Below, in pieces: positions 46,996 through 58,624 of a DNA stretch of 64,000 nt (within the stretch, counting starts at the first letter, position 1; every line of letters starts with the position of its first letter). The stretch comes from Demequina aurantiaca (GTDB taxonomy: Bacteria > Actinomycetota > Actinomycetes > Actinomycetales > Demequinaceae): the NCBI RefSeq assembly GCF_000975135.1, contig NZ_BBRF01000001.1, forward strand, positions 932,380 through 996,379, in the 5' to 3' direction. The notes under the pieces were generated by a model. That model saw nothing but the letters and a program-made list of their open reading frames with translations, made no database searches and was not told the DNA's origin. A program made the position numbers and the translations under genes.

Positions 46996-48204
46996 GTGAA
47001 TGTCCCCACCCCTGGTTCGCACCTCACAGCGAGTGCAGGTTCCCGTAACGAACAGACGCGACGCCACAATCTCTCCACGCTCCTCACGTTGGTACATCAC
47101 CACGGTGCGTTGTCCCGTGCCGAGCTCACTAAACTCACCGGCCTCAATCGCTCCACCATTGGGGCGCTCAACACCGAACTCGCTTCAGCGGGACTCGTGT
47201 TCGAGTCCGCCGCGCAGGAGTCGGGGACCGTCGGTCGGCCAAGCCCCATGGTCAACCCGAGCGCTGACATCGTGGCGCTGGCGATCAACCCGGACATCGA
47301 CGCCATCGAGGTCGGAGCGGTCGGCCTCGGCGGAGAGGTGCTCTCGCGCGCACGTCGCGCCACCGCCAGCGTTCCGACGCCCAGCGAGGCCCTCGAGATC
47401 GCACTCGAACTGATTGAGGACGTTCGTTCACAGCTTGCGTCTGGCACCACGATCGTTGGCGTCGGGGTGGCGGTGCCGGGCCTCGTGGAGGCGGACTCCG
47501 GCACGGTGACACGCGCCCCGCACCTGGGCTGGGAAGACGTCGCTTGGGGCGAACAGTTGTCCGACGCGCTGGGCCTACCCGTGCAGGTGGGGAACGATGC
47601 CGCGGTCGCCGTGGTCGCGGTGGCCGTCTTTGGTGCGGGGCAAGGCGCCGCCAACCTGATGTACCTGAATGGCTCGGCCTCAGGGATTGGTGGTGGCGTC
47701 ATCGCTGGCGGCACCAGGCTAGTGGGCGCGAACGGCTTCGCGGGCGAGCTCGGCCACACGCTCGTCAACAGTGAGGGGGACGCCTGCTACTGCGGTCGCA
47801 AGGGTTGCCTCGAGACCGAGGTGAACCTCAATCGTCTGCACGCCGCCGCCGAGGCGTCGGGCATTGCCGCGGCCGATGCCGTGGCTCAGTTGGCTGCGAC
47901 CTCGTCGGGGCCATTTGCGGCTGAGGTGGACCGTGAGGCCGACGTGCTCGCCCACGGCATCGCCAACCTCATCTCCGTGTTCAACCCCGAGGCTGTCGTT
48001 CTTGGTGGTTTCCTCGGCGACTTGTACGGTGCCCGCCAAGAACGAATCCGCACCGGCGTCCTCGCCGATGCGTTCGCTCCGTTAGGCGACAACGTGCGCA
48101 TCGAGCGCGCACAGCTGGGTGACGAGCTGCTGTTGGTGGGTGCCGCGGAGCTCGCGTTCGGGCCGCTGCTGCATGACCCGAGCGGGTGGAAGGCCAAGTC
48201 CTAG
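46996..48204 (+). CDS. ROK-family transcriptional regulator (XylR-like)
   Basis: 402 aa from the GTG at 46996. An N-terminal winged helix (about 20-75: LSRAELTKLTGLNRSTIGALNTEL) is followed by a sugar-kinase-like ROK domain with VGVGVAVPGLVE, the sugar-binding ANGFAGELGHTLV and the zinc motif CYCGRKGCLE. Divergent to xylA, it is the expected xylose-responsive repressor. The ATP site is partly degenerate, in keeping with a regulator rather than a kinase. Short inverted bases after the stop may serve as a terminator. Confidence 0.9.
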   Translation: MNVPTPGSHLTASAGSRNEQTRRHNLSTLLTLVHHHGALSRAELTKLTGLNRSTIGALNTELASAGLVFESAAQESGTVGRPSPMVNPSADIVALAINPDIDAIEVGAVGLGGEVLSRARRATASVPTPSEALEIALELIEDVRSQLASGTTIVGVGVAVPGLVEADSGTVTRAPHLGWEDVAWGEQLSDALGLPVQVGNDAAVAVVAVAVFGAGQGAANLMYLNGSASGIGGGVIAGGTRLVGANGFAGELGHTLVNSEGDACYCGRKGCLETEVNLNRLHAAAEASGIAAADAVAQLAATSSGPFAAEVDREADVLAHGIANLISVFNPEAVVLGGFLGDLYGARQERIRTGVLADAFAPLGDNVRIERAQLGDELLLVGAAELAFGPLLHDPSGWKAKS

Positions 48205-48305
48205 CTCGGCCTTCTTGTGGGGTGACGGTGTGCCGCACGCCGCGGGCCGTGGCAAAGTTGGGCTATGAGGTCCAATCGCCCTGGTAGCCCAGTCAAGAGC
48301 CACAC

Positions 48306-49928
48306 GTGCTAACCGCGGTCGCGGCAATCCCCATCGTGGCCGTGCTGCTACTGATGGTCGTCGCGAAGTGGTCGGCCGTCGCAGCGGGGGCCGTCGCAGC
48401 CGTAGGTGCCATGGTGCTTGCCCTCACCGCCTTCGACTTTGGGGGCGAGGACTGGGGGTTCACATCGGTCGAGGGCGTGATTGGGATAGTCGCGCGTGCC
48501 GCATGGACCGCGCTCACCGTGATGCTGATTATTGGACCGGCGCTGGGCATTCACCACCTGCAGCAGCGGACGGGTGCCACCAACGTTCTTGAACGGGGCC
48601 TCTCCCGGATCACGCCTGACCCCCGGGTCGCCGCACTTCTTATCGTATGGTTCTTCACGATGTTCATCGAGGGCGCGGCCGGCTTTGGTACCCCGGTGGC
48701 CCTCGCCGCACCATTCCTCGTGGCGGCCGGCTTCAAGCCGGTGACCGCCGTGGTGGGTGCACTCATCGGACACGCGACCGCGGTGCCATTCGCCGCCGTC
48801 GGTACACCGACGCTCGCACAAGGCGCGCTTACCGACTACAGCCTCGGCGACCTGTCCTGGGCCGTGGCTCCGTACCAACTGATCGTGGGAGCCGTGCTCG
48901 CGGTCTTCATCGCGCGACTGCTGGGCACCATGTCGACCGAGCAGGGGCCGCCGTGGAGGTGGATGGCCATCGCCTACGTGGCTTTCTTCATCCCATTCCT
49001 CTTGCTCGCCAAGTTCGTCGGCCCGGAGCTGCCCTCACTCGCGGGGTCACTGGTGGGTGCGCTGGTGTTCATCGGCGTCATTCGCTGGGTCGCCAAGCGT
49101 CGAGCGAGCACGCCCGTGCCGGCCCTCGTCGGCAGCGGGGGTGAGTACGTCGAGATTCCAGATGCGATTGCTGACCCGGCGCTCGAGTTGGGTGCGAGCG
49201 ACTCTCACATCGAGCCGGCACCAAAAGAGTCGACGGCCTCCCGTGCTCCCGAGATGAGCATGCTCGCCGCCGGCGCTCCCTACCTGCTACTGGTGGCGCT
49301 GGTTCTCGTGACGCGTTTGGTTCCGCCGGTGCGGGACGCCGCCCGATCTGTCACCTGGAGTTGGGAGCTGTTTGGTGCGTTCGGCGAGAGCATCGAGCCT
49401 TTCTACCACCCGGGCATCCTGCTCGCGCTCGCGTTTGTGGGAGGCGGGCTGATCCAGCGCTCGGGTGCGCGCAACATGGGCCAGGCGTTCGTGGATGCCA
49501 CGCTCCAGTTGCGCCCGGTCTTCCTCGCGCTAGTGGCCATGGTTACGGTGGCGTTCACCATGTCCGAGTCCGGCATGACGGCGCAATTGGCCCTCGCCGC
49601 AGCCGGCGTGGGAGCCGCGTGGCCGTTCCTTGCTCCCGCCGTGGGTGCCCTGGGAACGTTCATGACCGGCTCCGCCACCGCATCGAACTTCCTGTTCACC
49701 GAGTTCCAGGATCAGACCGCACAGTCGGCCGGTCTGAACCCGCTGCCATTGCTGGGCGCACAAAACTCCGGCGCGGCTGTCGGCAACATCATCTGCCCGC
49801 ACAACGTAGTTGCCGCGGCGGCCACGGTGGGATTGAGTGGTCGCGAGGGCGAGGTGCTCAAGCGCACCTTGCCGGCGGCGTTGATTGCGATCGCGCTGGT
49901 GGGAGTAGCCGCCTACTTCGTCAGCTAG
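48306..49928 (+). CDS. lldP: L-lactate permease
   Basis: 540 aa with 13-14 hydrophobic helices, GTG start. The FTMFIEGAAGFGTPVALAAPFLV segment and the late GTFMTGSATASNFLF and LLGAQNSGAAVGNIICPHN strands are signatures of the LctP/LldP family, which imports lactate or glycolate with protons. No lactate dehydrogenase gene is in the immediate neighbourhood. Confidence 0.93.
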   Translation: MLTAVAAIPIVAVLLLMVVAKWSAVAAGAVAAVGAMVLALTAFDFGGEDWGFTSVEGVIGIVARAAWTALTVMLIIGPALGIHHLQQRTGATNVLERGLSRITPDPRVAALLIVWFFTMFIEGAAGFGTPVALAAPFLVAAGFKPVTAVVGALIGHATAVPFAAVGTPTLAQGALTDYSLGDLSWAVAPYQLIVGAVLAVFIARLLGTMSTEQGPPWRWMAIAYVAFFIPFLLLAKFVGPELPSLAGSLVGALVFIGVIRWVAKRRASTPVPALVGSGGEYVEIPDAIADPALELGASDSHIEPAPKESTASRAPEMSMLAAGAPYLLLVALVLVTRLVPPVRDAARSVTWSWELFGAFGESIEPFYHPGILLALAFVGGGLIQRSGARNMGQAFVDATLQLRPVFLALVAMVTVAFTMSESGMTAQLALAAAGVGAAWPFLAPAVGALGTFMTGSATASNFLFTEFQDQTAQSAGLNPLPLLGAQNSGAAVGNIICPHNVVAAAATVGLSGREGEVLKRTLPAALIAIALVGVAAYFVS

Positions 49929-49942
49929 GACTTCAGGGGCGG

Positions 49943-52150
49943 CTAACGCACCCCGAGAACAAACGGAAAGACCGCAGTCGCACCGTACTCGCGTAGCAGG
50001 CGCGAGGCAACGGTGAGGGTCCAGCCCGAGTCGGTGTAGTCGTCGACCAGCAGTATGGTGCGCCCCTCGAGGCTGCCCTCGGCGGCCTCGGACAGGTGAA
50101 GTCGGAGCCGCTTCTCGACGCTCGCGAGCCGCATGGCCGAGTTCACGTCGTGCCTGGCGGGGGCCTCGAGGCCCAATGCAGATCCAAAGGAACCCAGCAC
50201 GGGAACGCCCAGGTAGCGTGCAAGCCCAGTCGCGAGGTGGCCCGTCAGGATAGGTCGCGTGAAGGAGCTCACGCCGACGACGCCGTCGATGATCAGGACA
50301 TCGGCCGACCGAAGCGGCTCCCAGTCGTCCAGTACCTGCACCGCCGCCTCGCGCAGCGGGATCGGAATCTCTCCGTCAGTGCTGCTGCGCTCGCCACCGT
50401 CCTCGCTGGGCACCGTCGCGAACAGGTCCCGCAGCGCACCTGACCAGCCGAGTCCATCGAGACGAGCGATAGCCCGACCCGGCTCGGCCTGCAACGACGG
50501 CGCGATGCGACCGCGCAGGTTCACCCCGAGCGTGTACATACCGCTGGGCCATTGGCGCCGCGCGGTGACGTCGACGCCCACCCGATCCATGTCGGCCCGT
50601 GATCGTGCAATGTCCTCGGCCCCAGGTGCAGCGGGGAGTTCGATGCCGCCGCAGCCGTCGCATCGTCCGCATCGCCAGCCTAGAGAGAGGTCTGGGTCGT
50701 CGAGTGCGGAACGCAGATAGGCCATGCGGCACCCGTCAGACGCGATGTAGTCGAGCATTGACTGCTGCTCGTCGAGGCGCGTCTGGGCGACGCGGGCGTA
50801 GCGTTCCTGGTCATACTCCCAGTCGGCGCCGGTGGAGATCCACCCACCCTTGACGCGGCGTACCGCACCGTCGACGTCGAGGACCTTGAGCATGGACTCG
50901 AGCCGGGTTCGCTTGAGGTCCACGCTGGTCTCGAGCTTCGCCACGGACTGGACCTCGGAGATGCTGAGAGCGCCGAGCGCTACCCGCACTTGGTCCTCGG
51001 CAGGGAAGGCCTGGGCTCCGAACCACTCCCACACGGCCTTGTCTTCCTGGCCGGGCAGCAGCACCACCAGGGCCTTGTCGACCCCGCGTCCCGCACGCCC
51101 CACCTGCTGGTAGTAGGCGATGGGTGAGGACGGGGCGCCAAGGTGAACCACGAACCCGAGGTCGGGCTTGTCGAAACCCATGCCGAGCGCTGATGTCGCG
51201 ATCAGCGCCTTGACTCGGTTGTACTTGAGGTCAGCCTCGAGCTGTTCGCGCTCGGCGGGGTCGGTCTGGCCGGTGTAGGACGAAACAGCAAGACCCGCAG
51301 CGCGCAACTGTGAGGCCACCTGCTCGGCAGCCGACACGGTGAGGCAGTAGACGATCCCTGAGCCGTCAATCTCTCTGAGCGCTTTGGAGAGCCACGCAAC
51401 CCTGGTCGCCTGATCCGGCAACCGAAGCACGGCGAGGTGAAGTGACGCTCGGTCGAGCGCTCCGCGCAGGACCAGAACTTCCTTGGCGACGCTTTCGAGT
51501 CCGGCAACCCGTGAGACACCCAACTGTTCCGCGACGTCGGCGGTCACGCGTTTGTTGGCTGTGGCGGTGGTCGCGAGCACGGGGATGCCCTCGGGGAGGT
51601 CACCGAGCAGGGTGCGGATACGGCGGTAGTCAGGGCGGAAGTCGTGGCCCCAGTCGGAGATACAGTGGGCCTCGTCGATGACCACCAGGCCGGCACTCGC
51701 GGCGAGACGCGGCAGGACCTGGTCGCGGAAGTCGGGGTTGTTGAGCCGCTCGGGCGAGCACAGCAGCACGTCGACGCTGCCAGCAGCGATGTCCGCGTGG
51801 ATTGAGTCCCAGTCGGTCATGTTGGAGGAATTGATGGAGACCGCACGGATGCCTGCGCGCTGGGCGGCGGCCACCTGGTCGCGCATCAACGCGAGCAGCG
51901 GGGACACGATGACAGTGGGCCCGGCCCCTTGTGCGCGGAGCAAGGCGGTGGCGACAAAGTAGACCGCTGACTTTCCCCAGCCGGTGCGCTGCACCACGAG
52001 CGCGCGCGCATGGCGGCTCACCAGCGCCTCGATCGCGGTCCACTGGTCATCCCGGAGCGTGGCGTCGTCACGTCCGACCAGCGCGCGCAGCGCGGACTCG
52101 GCCTGCTCGCGCAGGGAGGTGGACACGGCCGGGTCAGGTGAGGAAGTCAT
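49943..52150 (-). CDS. recQ: RecQ-family DNA helicase with C-terminal phosphoribosyltransferase-like domain
   Basis: 735 aa. Helicase motifs: QRTGWGKS (54-61), DEAH (159-162) in VVIDEAHCISDWGHDFRP, and motif VI region QQVGRAGRG. A RecQ zinc-binding segment with cysteines follows (GCRMAYLR to CGRCDGCGG, about 495-525). The last ~130 residues (about 600-735) are not RQC/HRDC but look like a type I PRTase, with VDDYTDSGWT (702-711) matching the PRPP-binding loop and an earlier VLIIDGVVG strand. Start ATG 52150; an in-frame TTG ten codons upstream is possible. The role of the PRTase-like part in unwinding is unknown. Confidence 0.88.
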   Translation of the reverse strand: MTSSPDPAVSTSLREQAESALRALVGRDDATLRDDQWTAIEALVSRHARALVVQRTGWGKSAVYFVATALLRAQGAGPTVIVSPLLALMRDQVAAAQRAGIRAVSINSSNMTDWDSIHADIAAGSVDVLLCSPERLNNPDFRDQVLPRLAASAGLVVIDEAHCISDWGHDFRPDYRRIRTLLGDLPEGIPVLATTATANKRVTADVAEQLGVSRVAGLESVAKEVLVLRGALDRASLHLAVLRLPDQATRVAWLSKALREIDGSGIVYCLTVSAAEQVASQLRAAGLAVSSYTGQTDPAEREQLEADLKYNRVKALIATSALGMGFDKPDLGFVVHLGAPSSPIAYYQQVGRAGRGVDKALVVLLPGQEDKAVWEWFGAQAFPAEDQVRVALGALSISEVQSVAKLETSVDLKRTRLESMLKVLDVDGAVRRVKGGWISTGADWEYDQERYARVAQTRLDEQQSMLDYIASDGCRMAYLRSALDDPDLSLGWRCGRCDGCGGIELPAAPGAEDIARSRADMDRVGVDVTARRQWPSGMYTLGVNLRGRIAPSLQAEPGRAIARLDGLGWSGALRDLFATVPSEDGGERSSTDGEIPIPLREAAVQVLDDWEPLRSADVLIIDGVVGVSSFTRPILTGHLATGLARYLGVPVLGSFGSALGLEAPARHDVNSAMRLASVEKRLRLHLSEAAEGSLEGRTILLVDDYTDSGWTLTVASRLLREYGATAVFPFVLGVR

Positions 52151-52210
52151 CGTGTCGATCGTAGGCCCGACCGCCGACAACCCGATGCGCCGGTGGCCGG
52201 CGCACCGCGA

Positions 52211-54516
<2,306 letters not shown>

Positions 54517-54620
54517 GCGAAATCTCCGAGATAAAAAGGGGGTGTGCGCCTACGCGGGGCACGGTGCCCCATTCTAGACGGAAGCATGCGTGGGGCCGAA
54601 ACCGCGCTGTGAGGCCGCGA

Positions 54621-55196
54621 TTACTGAGTCTTGGTGTTCTCGACCCAGCGGCGCAGGTGAGCCGCCTCGCGCTCGATCGGTGCCGTAGTGCCGAGTGTGT
54701 GCGACAGTGCCGCGCCCCCCTCGAAGCCGGCGACCAGGTGCATGGCGCGCGCGCCCGCCGCCTCGGTGGAGAACCCGAGTTGCTCGAATTGGCCCGCCGC
54801 CCAGTCGATGAGTTCTTGCAGGACAGCCGATGCTGCGACGCCCAGGTCGTCGCTGTGGCGGCGCAGGTCTGCGGCGAGCACCGTGGCAGGGCTGCCGTAG
54901 GCAACCAGGGCCTCGGTAGCACCGGCGGAACTGTCGATGTAAGCCAACAGGCGCTCACGCGGGCCGGACCCGCCGTCCCATTCCGCCATGAGGGTGCGGT
55001 TCTCCGCGAGCAGTGCATCGATGATCGCGTTGCCCACGTCCTCCTTGGTCTTGAAGTAGTAGTAGACCGAGCCGGAGGGGACGTCCGCGGAGCGCGCGAT
55101 GTCCGCGATGGATGTGCGCTCGAATCCCTGGGTTAGCGTCAGCGTGGTCGCTGCGGTGGTGAGTCGTTGCTTCTTGTCGCTGGCGGGGCGGGGCAT
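54621..55196 (-). CDS. TetR/AcrR-family regulator
   Basis: 191 aa. An N-terminal HTH (about 10-55: TSIADIARSADVPSGSVYYYFKTKEDV) and a helical ligand domain. It is divergent from the ABC export genes at 55388, 191 bp apart, the common arrangement for a repressor of an exporter. The ATG 55196 is at the family start. Ligand unknown. Confidence 0.92.
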   Translation of the reverse strand: MPRPASDKKQRLTTAATTLTLTQGFERTSIADIARSADVPSGSVYYYFKTKEDVGNAIIDALLAENRTLMAEWDGGSGPRERLLAYIDSSAGATEALVAYGSPATVLAADLRRHSDDLGVAASAVLQELIDWAAGQFEQLGFSTEAAGARAMHLVAGFEGGAALSHTLGTTAPIEREAAHLRRWVENTKTQ

Positions 55197-55344
55197 GGCG
55201 TCTCCTGGCTGGTCTCGGTATTGGTAATAGTAAGTTATCCCGCTACGTGTCTAGGCGCAAGGGGTGGACGCGTAGAAATCAGGGTGGATATCGGGGGATT
55301 ACCCGATGGCATGGTCCCGGAGAACGGGCAAGACTCGATAGCGC

Positions 55345-55366
55345 AGCATCACGCGAAAGTGATGCT
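55345..55366. promoter_or_regulatory. Inverted repeat upstream of the ABC genes, possible TetR operator
   Basis: AGCATCAC-N6-GTGATGCT (55345-55352 with 55359-55366), perfect 8-bp arms, just ahead of TTGACT and a TAAGGT box (55375-55380). The ATG follows that box by seven bases, so the message may be leaderless; AAGG at 55376-55379 could instead be a ribosome site. The rest of 55197-55344 holds only the TetR leader. Confidence 0.5.
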
Positions 55367-55387
55367 TGACTCACTAAGGTCAGGTAC

Positions 55388-56341
55388 ATGGAGAAACTAG
55401 ACGAAAAGTCGGGTGCCACATTGGTGGCTCTGCCACCCGTGATGAGTGCCCATGGGGTGCGGCGATCGTTTGGCGCGGTTCACGCGGTCGTGGACGCCAA
55501 CCTTGAGGTTGCGCCGGGTACGGTGACTGCGCTCATCGGTCCCAACGGGTGCGGCAAGACCACGCTGATGCTGATGCTCGCGGGGCTGCTGCTACCCGAC
55601 GACGGCGAGATCTCCGTCGGGGGAGCGGACCCACGGAAAGACTCTGCCGCGGTGCGCAACGCCATCGGCTGGATGCCCGATCAGCTGGGCGCGTGGGACA
55701 ACCTCACGTGTCTGCAGACGCTCACCCTCGTAGGTCGCGCCTACCGGCTGCCCAAGGCCGTCGCGCGTGAGCGTGGTGCCGAGGTGCTGGGCACGGTGCA
55801 CCTCAGTGAGTTTGCCGACAGGCCGGCGCGGGTGCTGTCGCGTGGCCAGAAGCAACGACTCTCACTGGCGCGAGCTCTGATGAATGACCCTCAAGTCCTC
55901 ATGCTCGACGAGCCGGCCAACGGACTCGATCCCCGCTCGCGGGTTGAGCTGCGCCAGCTGGTGCGCGGCTTCGCTGCGCAGGGACGTGCCGTCCTGGTGT
56001 CCAGCCACGTGCTGAGCGAGCTCGACGAGATGGTCGACGAGGCCGTGTTCATGTCCAAGGGCAAGACGCTGGGTGCGGACACCGATGCCATGGTGGCCGA
56101 TGCCCGCACCCGGTACCGAATCGAGTCGCTCGACGACAGCGTGCTTCGTGACGCGTTTGCTCACTGGGACATGCCCTTCGAGGAGGTGGACGGCGGACTC
56201 GTGATTCGTGCGCAGAACAAGGAGCACGCGGCGTCGATCCTCGAGGCGCTCGTCAAGGGCGGGGCCAAGGTTCACCGCTTTGGACCCTTCGGCAGTGCGC
56301 TCGAACAGACGTACATGGCAATGAACGAGGAGCGACGATGA
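55388..56341 (+). CDS. ABC transporter ATPase
   Basis: 317 aa. Walker A GPNGCGKTT (51-59), signature LSRGQ (151-155, for the usual LSGGQ), Walker B with DEPANG (175-180) and a switch His in VLVSSHVLSELDEM. The C-terminal ~100 residues form the dimerisation part typical of ABC-2 exporter ATPases. Four-base overlap with the permease gene. Confidence 0.93.
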   Translation: MEKLDEKSGATLVALPPVMSAHGVRRSFGAVHAVVDANLEVAPGTVTALIGPNGCGKTTLMLMLAGLLLPDDGEISVGGADPRKDSAAVRNAIGWMPDQLGAWDNLTCLQTLTLVGRAYRLPKAVARERGAEVLGTVHLSEFADRPARVLSRGQKQRLSLARALMNDPQVLMLDEPANGLDPRSRVELRQLVRGFAAQGRAVLVSSHVLSELDEMVDEAVFMSKGKTLGADTDAMVADARTRYRIESLDDSVLRDAFAHWDMPFEEVDGGLVIRAQNKEHAASILEALVKGGAKVHRFGPFGSALEQTYMAMNEERR

Positions 56342-57501
56342 CCACCACGGCGGAACGCGCAACACCGACAACTTCTGCGGCGCCTCGCGGCAACCCTTGG
56401 TGGCCCTCGTGGCGTGGCGTGGGCCTGGTGACCCGGATCGAGCTCACGCGCCGCCGCCCCACCACCAAGGGCTACATCTTCTACGGAATCCTGGTGGCCG
56501 CAATTCTCGGTCTGGGGATACTGGTCGCGGCGTTGGCGCCACCAGGAAAGACCTCCACCCCCATGGAGCTCGTGCTGATCCTTGTGTTGGGCGCGGGGCT
56601 TCTCATCGCCCCGTCGCTGTCATCAACCTCCATCAATGGCGACTCCAGCGAAGGAGTCCTCGCGCCGATGCAGATGACCCGGCTCACCGCCGGTGATCTC
56701 GCGTTGGGGAAACTGCTTGCCTCGTGGCTGTTTGCGGTTGCGGTGCTGATCACCACGACCCCATTGCTGGTCTATGCCTTCTCACGTTCCGGCTGGCATT
56801 GGTACGAACTGATTGCTGTGCTTGGCGCCATCTTGTTCGCGGTATTGACGTTCACGGCCATTGGATTGGCGTGGTCGGCTCTTGCCGCTCGCGCAGTCGC
56901 GTCGGTGTCATTGGCGCACCTTACGACCGGCTTCTTGGTGCTTGGCACGCTGGTGATCTACGCGTTCGCGATGCCGCTGGTCTCTGAAAATGTGACGGTG
57001 ACCGATCGCTATGTGGATTACGGCACGCTGACACCTGACGAGCAAGAGGCGTACGAAGCGGGAGAGCTCGACTACTCCACCGTGCAGTGCACCGAACAGA
57101 CCTATGAGACCTCCGTGGTGCACACCGACACGATCGCGTGGCTGTTGCTTCTGAACCCTGTGGTGGTCATTGGTGAAGCAGCGCCAGTGGTGAACCCGAA
57201 CACGTACGAGGAGGATGACCGCGCCGCCCCAGGCGCCTTCGCGCTCATGCATCAGGCGGTGGGGGGCGCGCAACTGGGGTCACAGGGTGCGCCGCTGGGC
57301 TATGACGAGTGCGGTGATCCCAATAGCCAGGCATGGTCGGACCAGTGGGACCAGCAGCAGGAGGAGCAGGCGCTGTTCCCCCGCAACCCGTGGCTGGGTC
57401 TCGCGCTCCAGGCGGTGCTGCTCGTTGGCGCGATGGGAATCGTCATACGCCGACTCCGCGTGCCCTACAAGAAGCTTCGCGCGGGAACCCGCGTGGCCTA
57501 G
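56338..57501 (+). CDS. ABC-2 type exporter permease
   Basis: 387 aa with six hydrophobic helices. An insertion of about 110 mostly acidic residues between helices 5 and 6 (VTVTDRYVDYGTLTPDEQEA onward) would lie outside the membrane. It pairs with the preceding ATPase; together a one-ATPase, one-permease exporter, probably used as dimers. Substrate unknown; the TetR neighbour suggests induction by a toxic compound. Confidence 0.88.
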   Translation: MTTTAERATPTTSAAPRGNPWWPSWRGVGLVTRIELTRRRPTTKGYIFYGILVAAILGLGILVAALAPPGKTSTPMELVLILVLGAGLLIAPSLSSTSINGDSSEGVLAPMQMTRLTAGDLALGKLLASWLFAVAVLITTTPLLVYAFSRSGWHWYELIAVLGAILFAVLTFTAIGLAWSALAARAVASVSLAHLTTGFLVLGTLVIYAFAMPLVSENVTVTDRYVDYGTLTPDEQEAYEAGELDYSTVQCTEQTYETSVVHTDTIAWLLLLNPVVVIGEAAPVVNPNTYEEDDRAAPGAFALMHQAVGGAQLGSQGAPLGYDECGDPNSQAWSDQWDQQQEEQALFPRNPWLGLALQAVLLVGAMGIVIRRLRVPYKKLRAGTRVA

Positions 57502-57506
57502 AGGTC

Positions 57507-57607
57507 GCGAGGCGCCACTTTCGCAACGCCCCCACGGTCCACGTTCGTGCCGGGCAACGCTCCGGAGTCAGATCCCGGCAGCCCGCGTTGCGAGAGAGGC
57601 GCCTCGC
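57507..57607. repeat. Nested long palindrome between convergent genes
   Basis: Outer arms of 23 bp (57507-57529 with 57585-57607, two mismatches) enclose a second stem TGCCGGG/CCCGGCA (57548-57554 with 57574-57580) and a central palindrome CTCCGGAG (57560-57567). It fills most of the gap between the permease and recR stops and could be a bidirectional terminator or a small structured repeat element. Confidence 0.7.
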
Positions 57608-57632
57608 ACCGCTGTTCAATGGTCGCGGGGTT

Positions 57633-58229
57633 CTAGGAGACCTTGCGGCGTCCCTCGAAGGCGCGGCCCAGGGTGACCTCGTCGGCGTACTCCAGGTCGC
57701 CGCCCACGGGCAGGCCCGAGGCAAGCCGTGAAACAGTCAGCCCCATCGGTGACAGCATGCGGGCAAGGTAGGTCGCGGTGGCCTCGCCCTCGATGTTGGG
57801 GTCCGTCGCGATGATGACCTCCTCGATCGTGCCGTCGCCCAGGCGGGTGAGGAGCTCGCGGATGCGCAGGTCGTCGGGTCCCACGCCATTCATGGGATCG
57901 ATAGCGCCGCCCAGCACGTGGTAGCGGCCACGGTACTCTCGGGTGCGCTCCACGGCCATGACGTCCTTGGGCTCCTCGACCACGCAGATGACGTCGTCAC
58001 TACGGCGAGGGTCGGCACAGATGCGGCATTGGTCGGACTCCGCGACGTTGCCACAGGTCGCACAGAAGCGGACCTTGTCCTTGACTGTCCGCAGTGCGTC
58101 CGCGAGACGCGAGATGTCCGACGGGTCAGCTGCGAGCACGTGGAACGCGATGCGCTGGGCGCTCTTGGGGCCGACCCCGGGCAGGTGCCCGAGTTCGTCG
58201 ATGAGGTCTTGAATGGCGCCGTCGTACAT
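57633..58229 (-). CDS. recR: Recombination mediator RecR
   Basis: 198 aa, exactly the usual length. HhH at the N-terminus ([14 protein letters not shown]), zinc finger CATC-x10-CRIC (with spacing as in RecR) and a Toprim domain with [13 protein letters not shown]. It loads RecA with RecF/RecO. The ATG 58229 follows the family start; the open frame upstream is noise. It is separated from dnaX by the XRE/MetAP pair. Confidence 0.95.
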   Translation of the reverse strand: MYDGAIQDLIDELGHLPGVGPKSAQRIAFHVLAADPSDISRLADALRTVKDKVRFCATCGNVAESDQCRICADPRRSDDVICVVEEPKDVMAVERTREYRGRYHVLGGAIDPMNGVGPDDLRIRELLTRLGDGTIEEVIIATDPNIEGEATATYLARMLSPMGLTVSRLASGLPVGGDLEYADEVTLGRAFEGRRKVS

Positions 58230-58233
58230 GGGG

Positions 58234-58557
58234 TCAAGCGTAAGCGTGCGCGCCAGCGACTGATGCCATTGCGCCGTCCGGGTCGCCCTCACGTGGAATC
58301 CCCATGGGAGGGTCGGTCTGACTGATCTGCGCCCAGACGGTGTCAAGGGACAAGTCGAGTACCTGCGCAATCGCGGCAATGGTGGGGAAGGACGGCGTGG
58401 CCACCCGTCCGGACTCGATTTTGCGTAGCGTTTCTGGCGAGATGCCTGCCTCAAGCGCGGTCGCCAGCATCGGCCGCTGTCCGCGAGCTTGGCGAAGGAG
58501 GGCGCCCAGTCGCTGGCCACGCTCCAGATCTTCTTCAGTGAGGGGCAATCTAACCAT
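58234..58557 (-). CDS. XRE-family helix-turn-helix regulator paired with MetAP
   Basis: 107 aa. The HTH (about 18-75) has [30 protein letters not shown] and an unusually short tail. It is divergent from the methionine aminopeptidase gene, with 67 bp between starts containing repeated TACCGGGATA boxes, so it should control both genes. Five bases separate its stop from the recR start, so recR may be partly under the same promoter. Confidence 0.85.
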   Translation of the reverse strand: MVRLPLTEEDLERGQRLGALLRQARGQRPMLATALEAGISPETLRKIESGRVATPSFPTIAAIAQVLDLSLDTVWAQISQTDPPMGIPREGDPDGAMASVAGAHAYA

Positions 58558-58571
58558 GCTGCCTATTGTAA

Positions 58572-58602
58572 TACCGGGATACTATTACCGGGATAGTTAT
58601 CC
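58572..58602. promoter_or_regulatory. Putative operator of the XRE/MetAP divergent pair
   Basis: Two direct copies of TACCGGGATA (58572-58581 and 58586-58595), 14 bp apart, the second forming a short inverted repeat GGATA-GT-TATCC with the next bases. The spacing is close to one and a half helical turns. Confidence 0.5.
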
Positions 58603-58624
58603 GTGATTTGAGAATTGGAAGCAC

